In this document: positions 1 through 8,192 of the stretch, piece after piece
How the letters are laid out: every line of letters begins with the position of its first letter
Position numbering within the stretch: the first letter of the stretch is position 1
Assembly (NCBI GenBank): GCA_049323455.1
Contig: JBMONF010000038.1
Coordinates: 62,001-126,000 of the forward strand
Length of the DNA: 64,000 bases
Direction: 5' to 3'
Source of the DNA: Hypericibacter sp049323455
GTDB lineage: Bacteria > Pseudomonadota > Alphaproteobacteria > Dongiales > Dongiaceae
Program-made: the position numbers and the translations under genes
The notes under the pieces: generated by a model
Told to the model about the DNA's origin: nothing
The model's database searches: none
Seen by the model: only the letters and a program-made list of their open reading frames with translations

Positions 1-60
1 CTTCGTGACGGGCTCGGCCGAGAAACGGCGGATACGGTCCCGGCGCCGGCCCGCCTCGCC

Positions 61-1200
61 TTACTTCACTCGATAGCCGCAGCGCCCGAGATGCTCGACA
101 TAGCCGCCCTCGAGCAGTCCCTTGCCATGGGCGAGCTGATGCAGATTGAGGTCGCCGCCGAAATTGAGCTCGAGCAGCACGGGGCCCGCATCGGTGAGCG
201 CGATGTCCCAGGACTGCGTGCGGATGGCCGGCATGACGCCGGCCGCGGTGCGGCAGAGATCGACCGCCTCGCGCCAGTCGGGCAACGCCAGGCCGACGAT
301 CGGCTCGCCCGTATCGGGATGGCGCTCGTGCAGCATGCGGCCTTCGCCGACACCCGAGACGGCCTGACGGATCGTGCCGCTGCCGAGGTCGATGGCGCCC
401 AGCATGTTGCCTTTGCGCCAGAAATTGTCGGCCATGTTGCCGACCGAGGGAATCTTGCAAACGGCGCTCAGGACCCGCGGCCCCGAGGGCTCGACGAGCA
501 CGAGAAAGCGCAAGGCGCCCAAGGTCGGGCCGAAGGCGCGCGCGAGCGTCGGGTGCGGGCGCAGGCGGTCCTGCAGCAGATAACCGGCCGTCCCGAGCTC
601 GGTCATGTACCGAACGAGCGCTGCAAGCGCGACCGCGGCGCCGATGCCGAGCCGGACCCGGCCCTCCGCGATGCCGGCCAGATCGAGCCCGCCGACGCTG
701 AACATGCCGTCGATCGGCTTGGCGAAGCAGGGATAGCTGCCGGAATCGCTCAAATGACGCTCCAACGCCGCGGCGTCGGCGAGGAGCGCCACCGGCGCGC
801 GGCGCGGGCCCTGATGATAGACCGCGCGCAGGCGCGGGACCGGCAGCCCCGCACCGCGCATCACCGCGTCGAACAGCAGCTTGTCGTGAGCGACCGCGAA
901 CCAGGCCGGGTCGTTGCAGGCCTGATGCATGCGCGCCTGCGCCCGCTTGCCGATGAAGCGGCGCTTCTCCTCGAAGGAGAGCGCGGGATCGTAGAGCCGA
1001 TAGTAGAAATACTCGGCCGTGGTGAGCTTGCCGGCGCCGCGATGGAGCCGCCAGATCTCGCGGCCCAGGCCGAAGCCGCCGCGGCCCTGCTTCGCCGCGG
1101 CACGAACATGCGCGGCAATATCGATCCGTGGCGGCGCGTCGAGGTCGCGCACACGTTGCCGATCGCGCGCGGCATCCAGAGAAAAGGCCGGCTCGGCCAT
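61..1200 (-). CDS. Sugar-transfer-associated ATP-grasp family protein
   Basis: The 379-residue product looks like the ATP-grasp proteins often found near polysaccharide genes (sugar-transfer-associated ATP-grasp). Near residue 165 it has FAKPIDGMFSVGG, a nucleotide-binding lysine strand followed by a glycine-rich loop. Near the C-terminus it has LLELNFGGDLNLHQLAHGKG, where the Glu and Asn fit the metal-ATP ligands of the fold. No signal peptide or membrane segment is visible, so it is probably cytosolic. The substrate cannot be read from the sequence; family members are thought to ligate carboxylates. The ATG at 1200 is the first in frame and lies divergent to the thiolase gene with about 180 bp between. 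No glycan genes are adjacent within the window, but its left neighbour lies outside it. The family call is moderately sure and the function is unknown. Confidence 0.7.
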   Translation of the reverse strand: MAEPAFSLDAARDRQRVRDLDAPPRIDIAAHVRAAAKQGRGGFGLGREIWRLHRGAGKLTTAEYFYYRLYDPALSFEEKRRFIGKRAQARMHQACNDPAWFAVAHDKLLFDAVMRGAGLPVPRLRAVYHQGPRRAPVALLADAAALERHLSDSGSYPCFAKPIDGMFSVGGLDLAGIAEGRVRLGIGAAVALAALVRYMTELGTAGYLLQDRLRPHPTLARAFGPTLGALRFLVLVEPSGPRVLSAVCKIPSVGNMADNFWRKGNMLGAIDLGSGTIRQAVSGVGEGRMLHERHPDTGEPIVGLALPDWREAVDLCRTAAGVMPAIRTQSWDIALTDAGPVLLELNFGGDLNLHQLAHGKGLLEGGYVEHLGRCGYRVK

Positions 1201-1382
1201 GGGGACCTTCCATTCAAGCTGGTGCCGGCGCCCCCATGTCGCCGGCCTACGTCATGCCGAATCTGGATCGGTCTTGTTAACAACCCGTTCAGCTCGCACG
1301 GGCCTACAGCGCCGCTTTGATCGCGGGGCGGCCCGAGGGGTATGATCGGCGGAACCATGCGCCCGGATTCGGAGCCACCGGC

Positions 1383-2576
1383 ATGAGCGCGGCATCGACG
1401 AACCACGGCCATCGCGCCGTCATTCTCGGCTGGGGCCATACCCGCTTCGGCAAGCTCGTCGGCGAGACGCTGGAGAGCCTGATGGGTGCGGCTGCGCGCG
1501 AGGCGCTCATGCATGCGGGCGTCGAGGCGCAGGAGATCGACGAGGTGGTGGTGAGCCACTTCAACCAGGGCCTCGATCCGCAGGGCTTCCCGGCCTCGCT
1601 GCCGATCCAGGCGCTGCCGGCCTTACGCTACAAGCCCGCGACCAGGGTCGAGAACGCCTGCGCCTCGGGCTCGGCCGCGGTGCATCAGGGCTTGAAGGCG
1701 ATCGCGGCGGGTGCCGCGCGCCTGGTGCTGGTGGTCGGCGTCGAGAAGATGACGGCCACGCCCAACCCCGAGGTGCAGAAGGCGCTGGTCTCGGCCAGCT
1801 ATGTCGCCGAGGAGGGCGGCGAGGGCGCCTCCTTCGCCGGCATCTTCGCGCAGATCGCACGGCTCTATTTCCAGCGTTACGGCGACAAGTCGGACGCGCT
1901 GGCCAGGATCGCGGCCAAGAACCATCGCTACGGCGCGATGAACCCGCTGGCGCATCTGCAGAAGGATCTGGGCTACGAATTCTGCCGCGCGGTCTCGGCC
2001 GACAATCCGCTGGTGGCCCCGCCCCTGCGCCGCACCGACTGCTCGATGGTGTCGGACGGGGCGGCGGCGCTGGTGCTGGCCCATCCGGACGCGGCCCTCG
2101 GCCGCGAGCGCGAGATCCGCATCCGCGCGGTGGCGCAGGTCAACGATGCGCTGCCCATGAGCGGGCGCGACATGACCCGGTTCGAGGGGGCGGCCCGCGC
2201 CTGGTCGCTGGCCTTGGAGCGCGCGGGGCTCACGCTCGACGATCTCGATTTCGCCGAAAGCCACGACTGCTTCACCATCGCCGAGCTGATGCAATACGAG
2301 GCGATGGGGCTGGCGCCTTACGGGCGCGGCGCCGCTCTCGTCGAGGAGGGGGCGACCGAGCTCGGCGGAAGGCTGCCGGTCAACCTCTCGGGCGGGCTCA
2401 AGGCCAAGGGCCACCCGATCGGCGCCACCGGCGTCTCCATGCATGTGATCGCGGCGCGCCAGCTCGCGGGCGAGCCTCTGGGCGCCAAGGTCGAGGGGGC
2501 GCGGCTCGGCGGCCTCTTCAACATGGGCGGGGCCGGGGTCGCCAACTATTGCAGCATCCTCGAGCGGGTGCGGTGA
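1383..2576 (+). CDS. Thiolase family protein (SCP2/acetyl-CoA acetyltransferase type)
   Basis: This 397-residue cytosolic enzyme has the thiolase fold. The acylated cysteine is Cys93 in NACASGSAAVHQG. HDCFTIAELMQYEAMGL and GGLKAKGHPIGATG supply the HDCF and GHP histidines. The usual C-terminal CxG loop is replaced by FNMGGAGVANYCSIL, as in SCP2-type thiolases and acetyl-CoA acetyltransferase/lipid-transfer proteins. It probably condenses or cleaves acyl-CoA thioesters, but chain length and pathway are unknown because no beta-oxidation genes adjoin it. I chose the ATG at 1383 because the conserved core (HRAVILGWGHTRFGK) starts just after it and a GGAG lies upstream; an in-frame extension to 1317 reads as non-conserved sequence. 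It is divergent from the ATP-grasp gene. Confidence 0.85.
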   Translation: MSAASTNHGHRAVILGWGHTRFGKLVGETLESLMGAAAREALMHAGVEAQEIDEVVVSHFNQGLDPQGFPASLPIQALPALRYKPATRVENACASGSAAVHQGLKAIAAGAARLVLVVGVEKMTATPNPEVQKALVSASYVAEEGGEGASFAGIFAQIARLYFQRYGDKSDALARIAAKNHRYGAMNPLAHLQKDLGYEFCRAVSADNPLVAPPLRRTDCSMVSDGAAALVLAHPDAALGREREIRIRAVAQVNDALPMSGRDMTRFEGAARAWSLALERAGLTLDDLDFAESHDCFTIAELMQYEAMGLAPYGRGAALVEEGATELGGRLPVNLSGGLKAKGHPIGATGVSMHVIAARQLAGEPLGAKVEGARLGGLFNMGGAGVANYCSILERVR

Positions 2577-2962
2577 CGATCCGGGTTGCGCCACGAAACT
2601 GCCACCGCGCCGGCGCCGCCGCTCGAAGCCCTGTCGCGAGCGATGCGCGGGCGGGAGACGGGCCCGGCGCCTCGATCCGAGCCGGGCCAGACACCACAGG
2701 GCAAAATCGTGTCACTGACCTAAAGAATTATTCATGCCGTCCGACCGCTTGACGCGACGGCGAGGGCGCTTACCTCCAACCGCATTGTGACCGGACTCCG
2801 CCGGCGAGTTCGTTCGGGGCCGTGAACGCGCCAGAGGCAGCTTGTCGCCTCGCCGGGGAGGTCGTCCCCTTCTCATAAGATCGGGGCGAGACCGCCGCCG
2901 TCGAGATTGTGCAACCGGCATGCGGCCCATGGGGTCGCGGCAGCTCGAGGGACGGAGGCGCC
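2577..2962. other. Intergenic region, no gene seen
   Basis: This 386-bp gap separates two plus-strand genes. There is a short AT-rich patch near 2719-2735 and a TTGACG at 2749-2754 that could be a -35 element for the methyltransferase gene, but no convincing -10 box follows at 16-18 bp. I see no open frame with family features and no strong hairpin. Confidence 0.4.
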
Positions 2963-3733
2963 ATGAACGGCCGGGTCAAGCAGGTCGTGACGAAGCTCGT
3001 CGGCGACAGACGCTACCGCCGCCTTCGCTATGCGAAATACGTGACCGAGGTGACGGTCAAGCTGGTCAAGCCGGGCCGGACCGCGCATTGCAACATCTGC
3101 GGCTATAGCGGGCCGTTCCTCGCCTTCGGCCAGCCGCCGCGCTACGGTGCCGCCTGTCCCGGATGCGGCTCGCTCGAGCGCCAGCGGCTGCTCAAGCTGT
3201 GGGTCGACGAGAACGCGGACCTGCTGCGTCATGCCCGGCTGCTGCATTTCGCGCCCGAACCTTGCGTGGGCGAGTTCCTTCGCCCGCTCGTCAAGTCCTA
3301 CCACACGGCCGATATCGACCCGTGCCATGCCGACCTGGTCCAGAACATCGAAGCGATCGACATTCCCGACGAGAGCTACGACGTGATTCTGTGCTCGCAT
3401 GTGCTGGAGCATGTGGACGACCGCAAGGCCCTGGCGGAGCTTCGCCGCGTGCTCGCCACGGGCGGCTTCGCCGTGGTGATGGTGCCGATCGTCGAAGGCT
3501 GGCCGACCACTTACGAGAATCCCGCCATCACCGACCCCGAGGGGCGCGAGGCCCATTTCGGCCAGCACGACCATGTGCGCTATTACGGCGCCGATCTGCG
3601 CCAGCGGATCGCCGCGGCGAGCTTCGAGCTGATCGAGAAGACGGCCATGGAGCCGGAGGTCTCCGCCCACAGCCTGCTTCGCGGCGAGAAGCTGTTCGTC
3701 TGCCGCAAGCCGGTGCCGTCCCGATCCGCCTGA
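2963..3733 (+). CDS. Class I SAM methyltransferase with N-terminal zinc-ribbon-like segment
   Basis: The 256-residue product has two parts. Residues about 35-75 carry CNICGYSG and, after a spacer, CPGCGSLERQRLL, two CxxC pairs suggesting a zinc-binding knuckle. Residues about 95-200 hold a degenerate methyltransferase core: LHFAPEP in place of motif I, HTADID as the acidic strand, then SYDVILCSHVLEHV, which is typical of Methyltransf_11. The substrate is unknown. Similar zinc-ribbon methyltransferases occur in surface-polysaccharide loci, but none adjoins here. The ATG at 2963 follows GGACGGAGGCG; an upstream in-frame ATG at 2909 adds non-conserved sequence. The coding sequence is followed by a long palindromic repeat. 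Confidence 0.75.
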   Translation: MNGRVKQVVTKLVGDRRYRRLRYAKYVTEVTVKLVKPGRTAHCNICGYSGPFLAFGQPPRYGAACPGCGSLERQRLLKLWVDENADLLRHARLLHFAPEPCVGEFLRPLVKSYHTADIDPCHADLVQNIEAIDIPDESYDVILCSHVLEHVDDRKALAELRRVLATGGFAVVMVPIVEGWPTTYENPAITDPEGREAHFGQHDHVRYYGADLRQRIAAASFELIEKTAMEPEVSAHSLLRGEKLFVCRKPVPSRSA

Positions 3734-3840
3734 CCAGCCGCCCCGTCCCGGCACAGGGCCCATATGCAAGCACGGTGAGCCTCGCGCGCGGCGCGGACGT
3801 CGCGGCGCAGGCCTCAGAGCGAATTCAGCTCGACCCGAAA

Positions 3841-3984
3841 CCTCCCCCTCACCCTTCCCTCTCCCCCACTGGCGTGGGGGCGAGGGTAAAATTTTTCGCC
3901 TTCGCCCCCGCCGCCGGCTTCGCCGGCAAATCCAAAAAGTTGCGGGCGAAGCCCGCAGGCGGGGAGAGGGCGGGATGAGGGGTC
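3841..3984. repeat. Composite palindromic repeat with nested hairpin module
   Basis: The outer arms are pyrimidine-rich (CCCTCACCCTTCCCTCTCCCC) on the left and a matching purine-rich GGGGAGAGGGCGGGATGAGG on the right. Nested inside at 3913-3956 is a module of two small perfect hairpins, GCCGGCTTCGCCGGC and GCGGGCGAAGCCCGC. The same module recurs at 13955-13997 inside a different outer palindrome, so the inner module appears to have its own dispersal. Confidence 0.8.
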
Positions 3985-4134
3985 ATGCGAACGAAAAGCC
4001 GAAACTTACCCGAAGCTGGGTGAGGGGGCGACCCCGCTCGACACGAAACGCCTTCGCATCGGCGGACGGCGCCGCCTCCCCCAGGCGGCGGGCTTGTTCC
4101 CGCTCCCAGGAGGTTTAACATTTCCGCGGCTCTG

Positions 4135-4160
4135 GCCCGCCTTCGAGCCGGAAGGCGGGC
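4135..4160 (+). promoter_or_regulatory. Leader hairpin upstream of the PQQ dehydrogenase
   Basis: GCCCGCCTT and AAGGCGGGC form a perfect 9-bp stem with an 8-nt loop, ending 45 nt before the dehydrogenase ATG. No U-tract follows, so it is not a canonical terminator. It could be a leader structure or a chance G+C-rich palindrome. Confidence 0.35.
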
Positions 4161-4205
4161 TCGTCACCAAGGAGGAACAAAAACCTACACAGCGGGAGGC
4201 AGCCC

Positions 4206-5966
4206 ATGAAGATATCGCGGAAGCTTGTCGCGTCCGCCTTCTGTGCCGTCACGGCGATCTTGCTCGAGGCCGGCACAGCGCAGGGCGGACCGGTCACCAC
4301 CGAAGATCTCCTCAAGGCGCAAGGCAATGCCGGCGAATGGCTGATGTACGGGCGGGATTACCGGAACTTCCGGTTCAGCCCTCTCACGGGAATCACGCCC
4401 GAGAACGTCGCCCAGCTCCATCCCGTGTGGGCGATGTCGACCGGCGGCAAGTTCGGCGGGCTGGAGGCGACGCCGTTGTTCCGCGACGGCGTCCTCTATT
4501 TCTCCGCCGACTATGCCCGCGTCTTCGCCGTCGATGCCCGCACCGGCCTCATCCTCTGGCGTTACGAGCCCGAATATGAAGAGGGCTTCGAGGCGATGCT
4601 GTGCTGCGGCCCGATCCATCGCGGCGTGGCGCTGAAGGACGATCTCGTCTATGTCGCGCGGCTGGACGCGAAGCTGGTGGCGCTGAACCGCGCCGACGGC
4701 AAGGTCGTCTGGGAGCAGAAGATCGACGAGTGGAAGAACGGCGTCACGACGAACTCGGCGCCGCTCGTGGTCGGCGACCATGTGATCATCGGCGTCTCGG
4801 GCGGCGAGTACGGCGTGCGCGGCTATCTCAAGTCGTACAACGCCGAGACCGGCGCGCTCGAATGGACCACCTACACCATTCCCGCACCGGGCGAGCCCGG
4901 CAGCGAGACCTGGCCCAAGGACGACGCCTGGAAGACGGGCGGCGGCCCGACCTGGCTCACCGGCAGCTACGATCCGGACACCAACACGCTCTATTGGGGC
5001 GTGGGCAATCCGGGCTCGTGGATCGCCGAGCAGCATCCGGGCGACAATCTTTTCACCGACAGCATGCTGGCGCTCGATCCCGACACCGGCAAGATCAAGT
5101 GGCACTACCAGTACACGCCCAACGACGCCTGGGACTATGACGGCATGGCGACGCCGATCCTCGCCGACGTCACCGTCGACGGCAAGCCGATCAAGGCCGC
5201 CTTCGTCTCGAACCGGAACGGGTTCTTCTACCTGCTCGATCGGGCGAGCGGAAAGTTCGTCTATGCCCTGCCGATGGTCGAAGGCATCAACTGGACCAGC
5301 GGCCTCGATCCCCAGACGGGCCGCCCCACCATCAACGAGGCGATGGTGCCCAAGGCCGGCGGCAAGACGGTGGAGCCGATCGTCCCCGGCCTCGAGGGCG
5401 GCACCAACTGGTTCCCGCCGGCCTACAACCCCGACCTCGGCTATGCCTTCGTCGCCGTCAACCAGTGGGGCATGGGGCTGACGGCCTGGGAGAAGTCGAA
5501 GCTGGTCTACAAGCCCGGCGACCTCTATATGGGCGTCGACTACCAGATGTACCGGATGGGCGACACGATCGGCCATATCAGGGCCTTGGATGTCGCCAAC
5601 AAGAAGGTCGTCTGGGACGTGGCGAGCCCGCTGCCGGTCTTCGCCGGCATGTTGGCGACCAAGAGCGGCCTCCTGTTCACCGGCGACCAGCGCGGGCGCG
5701 TCATCGCGCTCGACGCCAAGACCGGCAAGACGCTGTGGAGCTTCCAGACCGGCTCGGGCATCAACGCCTCGCCGATCACCTACGAGCTCGACGGCAAGCA
5801 GTATGTGGCGATCCTGTCGGGTCTCGGCGGCGATCCGAGCTTCTACTACTCGGCGCCGAAGGGCGGCATGCTCTGGGTGTTCTCGGTCGACGGCAAGGTC
5901 GAGGACGCGCCCGGCTACAACCAGCAGGTGATCGAGAAGGCGCTGCCGACCTTCAAGGCGCAATAA
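4206..5966 (+). CDS. PQQ-dependent methanol/ethanol-family dehydrogenase with lanthanide-type DYD motif
   Basis: This 586-residue quinoprotein is of normal length for the family. Residues 1-27 form a Sec signal peptide ending TAQG, so it acts in the periplasm. The propeller carries the vicinal disulfide Cys133-Cys134 that stacks on PQQ, Glu201 in SGGEYGVRG and Asn268 in GVGNPGSW as likely metal ligands, and Asp310-Tyr311-Asp312 in NDAWDYDGM. Asp310 is the expected catalytic Asp. An Asp two residues later is the known mark of lanthanide-dependent members (XoxF, PedH), which calcium enzymes replace with Ala or Ser. The enzyme probably oxidises a primary alcohol and passes electrons to the cytochrome c encoded 19 bp downstream. 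GGGAGG lies 6 nt before the ATG. No mxa, xoxJ or pqq genes are in the window, and the true substrate is unknown. Confidence 0.88.
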   Translation: MKISRKLVASAFCAVTAILLEAGTAQGGPVTTEDLLKAQGNAGEWLMYGRDYRNFRFSPLTGITPENVAQLHPVWAMSTGGKFGGLEATPLFRDGVLYFSADYARVFAVDARTGLILWRYEPEYEEGFEAMLCCGPIHRGVALKDDLVYVARLDAKLVALNRADGKVVWEQKIDEWKNGVTTNSAPLVVGDHVIIGVSGGEYGVRGYLKSYNAETGALEWTTYTIPAPGEPGSETWPKDDAWKTGGGPTWLTGSYDPDTNTLYWGVGNPGSWIAEQHPGDNLFTDSMLALDPDTGKIKWHYQYTPNDAWDYDGMATPILADVTVDGKPIKAAFVSNRNGFFYLLDRASGKFVYALPMVEGINWTSGLDPQTGRPTINEAMVPKAGGKTVEPIVPGLEGGTNWFPPAYNPDLGYAFVAVNQWGMGLTAWEKSKLVYKPGDLYMGVDYQMYRMGDTIGHIRALDVANKKVVWDVASPLPVFAGMLATKSGLLFTGDQRGRVIALDAKTGKTLWSFQTGSGINASPITYELDGKQYVAILSGLGGDPSFYYSAPKGGMLWVFSVDGKVEDAPGYNQQVIEKALPTFKAQ

Positions 5967-5985
5967 CTCGACCCGAACGGGAAGC

Positions 5986-6405
5986 GTGGCGAGGATGAGA
6001 ACGAGACGATCGTTGGTGTCGATGAGCCGCCTCGCCACGCTTCTCCCTCTTTTTCCGGTTTTTCTGAGCGCCGGCCTCGCGATCGCGCTCGGGTTCGCCA
6101 GCGTGATGGTCTTCGTCGCATCCGCGAGAGGAGCCGACGCGCCGCTGACCGACCCCTATCTCGGCCAGCCGGACGCCATCGCCGCGGGCGAGCAGATCTA
6201 TCGCAGCAAATGCTACATCTGCCATGGCAACGCGGGCGGCCGCGGACCCAACCTGTTCCAGACCAAGCTCAGCGACGAGCGCTTCCTCGAGACCGTGATC
6301 AACGGGCGCAAGGACACCCTGATGCCGGCCTTCGGCTTGCGCCTCACGCCCGACGACGTCTGGAAGGTGCACGCCTTCCTCAAGGCCAATCCGGGCGGGA
6401 TCTAG
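5986..6405 (+). CDS. Monohaem c-type cytochrome, probable electron acceptor of the PQQ dehydrogenase
   Basis: The 139-residue product has a long hydrophobic N-terminal segment (signal peptide or anchor) ending SARGADA, then one haem site KCYICHGNAGGRGPNL and the distal methionine TLMPAFG. This is the layout of small cytochromes c that accept electrons from PQQ alcohol dehydrogenases (the XoxG/cytochrome c-L or c550 role). The gene starts 19 bp after the dehydrogenase and is surely co-transcribed. Start choice is unsure: GTG 5986, ATG 5995 and ATG 6022 are all in frame, and the last gives the most typical signal peptide. The stop overlaps the convergent oxidoreductase gene by four bases. Confidence 0.85.
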   Translation: MARMRTRRSLVSMSRLATLLPLFPVFLSAGLAIALGFASVMVFVASARGADAPLTDPYLGQPDAIAAGEQIYRSKCYICHGNAGGRGPNLFQTKLSDERFLETVINGRKDTLMPAFGLRLTPDDVWKVHAFLKANPGGI

Positions 6406-7397
6406 CGCGGCTGGGCGGCCGGCCCACCTCCGGCGAACGGCGATCCCGTTCGCGCGGCCAGCATGGCTTCCACGAGATCGACGACCTCGGCCGCCTCGCG
6501 GAAGCTGCACAAAGAATGCGGCTTGCCATCCAGGAGAGCCGCCAGCCCGTCGAGCTGGCCCGCCGGCGCGGGCTCGAGCGCCACCGGCGCGCCGTCCCGC
6601 TCGAGCCGCTCCCAATCGATCAGCGCCACCGTGCCTTTGCTGCCGATCAGCTCGAAACGGTTCTCGTCCTCGCGCTCGCCGGCAACGGCACCGTCGATCT
6701 CCAGGGTCGCGGCGGGATAGACGAGACGGGCCCCGAGCCTCGTTTCGGTGCCGGCGGACCCGCGCTCGACCGAGACCTGGTCGATCCGGGGCCGGCCCAA
6801 GAGCCGGTTTGCTAGAAACAGGAAATGCGAGGCGACCTCGCGCGTGAAGCCGCCTTCGGCGGCCCCGGCCAGCCAGCTTCCGGCGCGGCGCTGCCAGCCG
6901 CGCGGCCAGGCGCGAAAACGCAAGGTGAGCCGCGCGGCCTCGACCGGGCCGAGCGCGCCGCTCTGCGCCAGCGCGGCGAGACGCACCGCCGCCGGCTCGG
7001 TGGCGAAGATGAAGTTCACCGCCGCCGGCAGGCGCGCCGCTTCGACGGCCTCGACCGAGCGCCATGCGGCCTCGGTCGTGGCCGCGAGCGGCTTCTCGCA
7101 GAGCAGGGGCTTGCGCGCCGCGACTGCGAGCCGCACCGCGTCCTCGTGGCGCGCGGGCGGCGAGGCGACATAGAGACAGTCGACCGCGGGATCGGCCGCG
7201 ACGCTCGCCGCATCGGCGCAGAGCGCAACGCGATCGCGGATCGGATCCTCGGGCCCGATCGCCGGATCGAAGCCGGCCACGACGCGAAAGCGCGGATGCG
7301 CAGCCATCGCCTCGGCCATGGCGCGGCCCATGACGCCGAGCCCGATGATGCCGACGCCGTAGGTCCGCAGGTGAGACTCTTGCCGTTGCGCCGCCAT
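6402..7397 (-). CDS. Gfo/Idh/MocA family oxidoreductase
   Basis: The 331-residue product has an N-terminal NAD(P)-binding Rossmann fold, GIIGLGVMGRAMAEA, followed by the family's PLLCEKPLAAT stretch whose EKP lysine is catalytic. The C-terminal alpha/beta domain lies after about residue 130. Such enzymes oxidise or reduce sugars and inositols; the substrate here cannot be deduced. It is convergent with the cytochrome c gene, overlapping by four bases. It is probably a single-gene unit, since the upstream neighbour belongs to a different, lower-GC segment. Confidence 0.85.
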   Translation of the reverse strand: MAAQRQESHLRTYGVGIIGLGVMGRAMAEAMAAHPRFRVVAGFDPAIGPEDPIRDRVALCADAASVAADPAVDCLYVASPPARHEDAVRLAVAARKPLLCEKPLAATTEAAWRSVEAVEAARLPAAVNFIFATEPAAVRLAALAQSGALGPVEAARLTLRFRAWPRGWQRRAGSWLAGAAEGGFTREVASHFLFLANRLLGRPRIDQVSVERGSAGTETRLGARLVYPAATLEIDGAVAGEREDENRFELIGSKGTVALIDWERLERDGAPVALEPAPAGQLDGLAALLDGKPHSLCSFREAAEVVDLVEAMLAARTGSPFAGGGPAAQPR

Positions 7398-7514
7398 ACT
7401 TCTGCCTTCGCCCTGCTATCCCCGTGGTGAAGGCGAAGGACCTCGCACGAAAGCGGCCATTGCGGCAAGGGGCCCGTCGCCAAGGCGACAATGTCAGCCA
7501 CCGTCTCTGTACCC

Positions 7515-7865
7515 CTACACACGATTGGCGATCCATTCTCTCAGGCCAAGCTGCACAGCGAGCTGGGCGATCCGCTCGCCGCTCCAGATTTGCACGGGTA
7601 GATTCTCTGGCAGCTTCAAGGGACCATTTGGCGAGTGAACCGCAAAGATCATGCGATGATCGCGTTCCCTTCGCGCCTTGAATCTTTCGATGTAATCGTC
7701 AAGGACCTGCTGGTTGGCTGCACTCTTGATCTGCACAAATGCGATTTCATTCGCGGCCACATTTTCGGCCTCTATATCGACCCCCTCGGTGATGCCGCCT
7801 ATCCCAGCCAGACCTCGCGATGTCGCACTTGCAAGTGAAAACTCTTGTTCCCATATTGGGAACAT
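7515..7865 (-). CDS. Nuclease-fold-like fragment, probably 5'-truncated
   Basis: The 116-residue reading frame from the ATG at 7865 contains EGVDIEAEN, then AFVQIKSAA, then DDYIERFKARRERDHRMIFAVHSP, VQIWSGERIAQL and a clean end. D followed by QxK with this spacing resembles the PD-(D/E)XK core of Mrr-like nucleases; that is an inference from the motif, not a firm family match. The conserved part begins soon after the ATG, and that ATG lies inside the palindrome that fronts higBA, so the gene looks like the 3' part of a longer protein cut by insertion of the toxin-antitoxin unit. A longer frame to 8024 is antisense to higB and looks spurious. Base composition is clearly less GC-rich than the flanks. 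Confidence 0.5.
   Translation of the reverse strand: MFPIWEQEFSLASATSRGLAGIGGITEGVDIEAENVAANEIAFVQIKSAANQQVLDDYIERFKARRERDHRMIFAVHSPNGPLKLPENLPVQIWSGERIAQLAVQLGLREWIANRV
7847..7863. promoter_or_regulatory. Perfect 17-bp palindrome, probable HigA operator
   Basis: GTTCCCATATTGGGAAC is a perfect 7-bp inverted repeat around TAT, placed 16-32 bp before the preferred higB start. Antitoxins with an HTH domain commonly bind such palindromes to repress their own operon, so this is the natural operator candidate. It also overlaps the first codons of the divergent nuclease-like fragment. Confidence 0.6.
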
Positions 7866-7878
7866 GCTATCAAGAACT

Positions 7879-8181
7879 ATGCGGATCATTGCTCGAAATG
7901 TACTTGTAGCTTTCTGGGCAAGCCATCCGGATACAAAGGCCCCGCTAGAACGCTGGTACAAGATGGCCAAGGCTGCGCACTGGACATCGATGGACGACGT
8001 CCAAAGAGCGGCCCCGAAAGCCAAAGCGTTGAATGGCGAGCGCGCTCGCTTTGAGGTTGCCGGCGGGAACTATCGCCTCGTGGTCGCCTTCGATTTCCGC
8101 CGTCAGATAGCCTTCGTGAAGTTCGTCGGCACGCATGCCGAATATGACAAGGTCGACGCGCTGACCGTATCTCAATTTTGA
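7879..8181 (+). CDS. higB: HigB family mRNA-interferase toxin
   Basis: The 100-residue product starts MRIIARNVLVAFWASHPD and ends with FRRQIAFVKFVGTHAEYDKVDA, the hallmark of the HigB (RelE-like fold) family that cleaves mRNA on the ribosome. FEVAGGNYRLVVAFDF is the conserved beta-core. The gene comes before its antitoxin, the order typical of hig loci, and its TGA overlaps a possible antitoxin ATG at 8181. ATG 7879 is preferred because family members start at this methionine; ATG 7864 would add five residues and lies directly after the palindrome. The open frame is intact, so the toxin may be functional. Confidence 0.9.
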   Translation: MRIIARNVLVAFWASHPDTKAPLERWYKMAKAAHWTSMDDVQRAAPKAKALNGERARFEVAGGNYRLVVAFDFRRQIAFVKFVGTHAEYDKVDALTVSQF

Positions 8182-8192
8182 TGGAGCTCCCG

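Larger units (their letters stand above)
3734..4205. other. Intergenic region holding a composite palindromic repeat and a 5' hairpin
   Basis: This 472-bp gap contains a composite palindrome (3841-3984) and, just before the PQQ dehydrogenase, a 9-bp-stem hairpin. AAGGAGG near 4169 resembles a Shine-Dalgarno site but no start codon follows at a usable distance. No gene is supported. Confidence 0.6.

Noticed and set aside
4185..6038. 617-codon minus-strand frame opposite the PQQ dehydrogenase
   Set aside because: It mirrors the codon structure of a strong gene and shows no protein-family features.
7866..8024. N-terminal extension of the nuclease-like frame to 8024
   Set aside because: This part is antisense to higB and has no resemblance to the conserved C-terminal part, so the short form from 7865 is reported.
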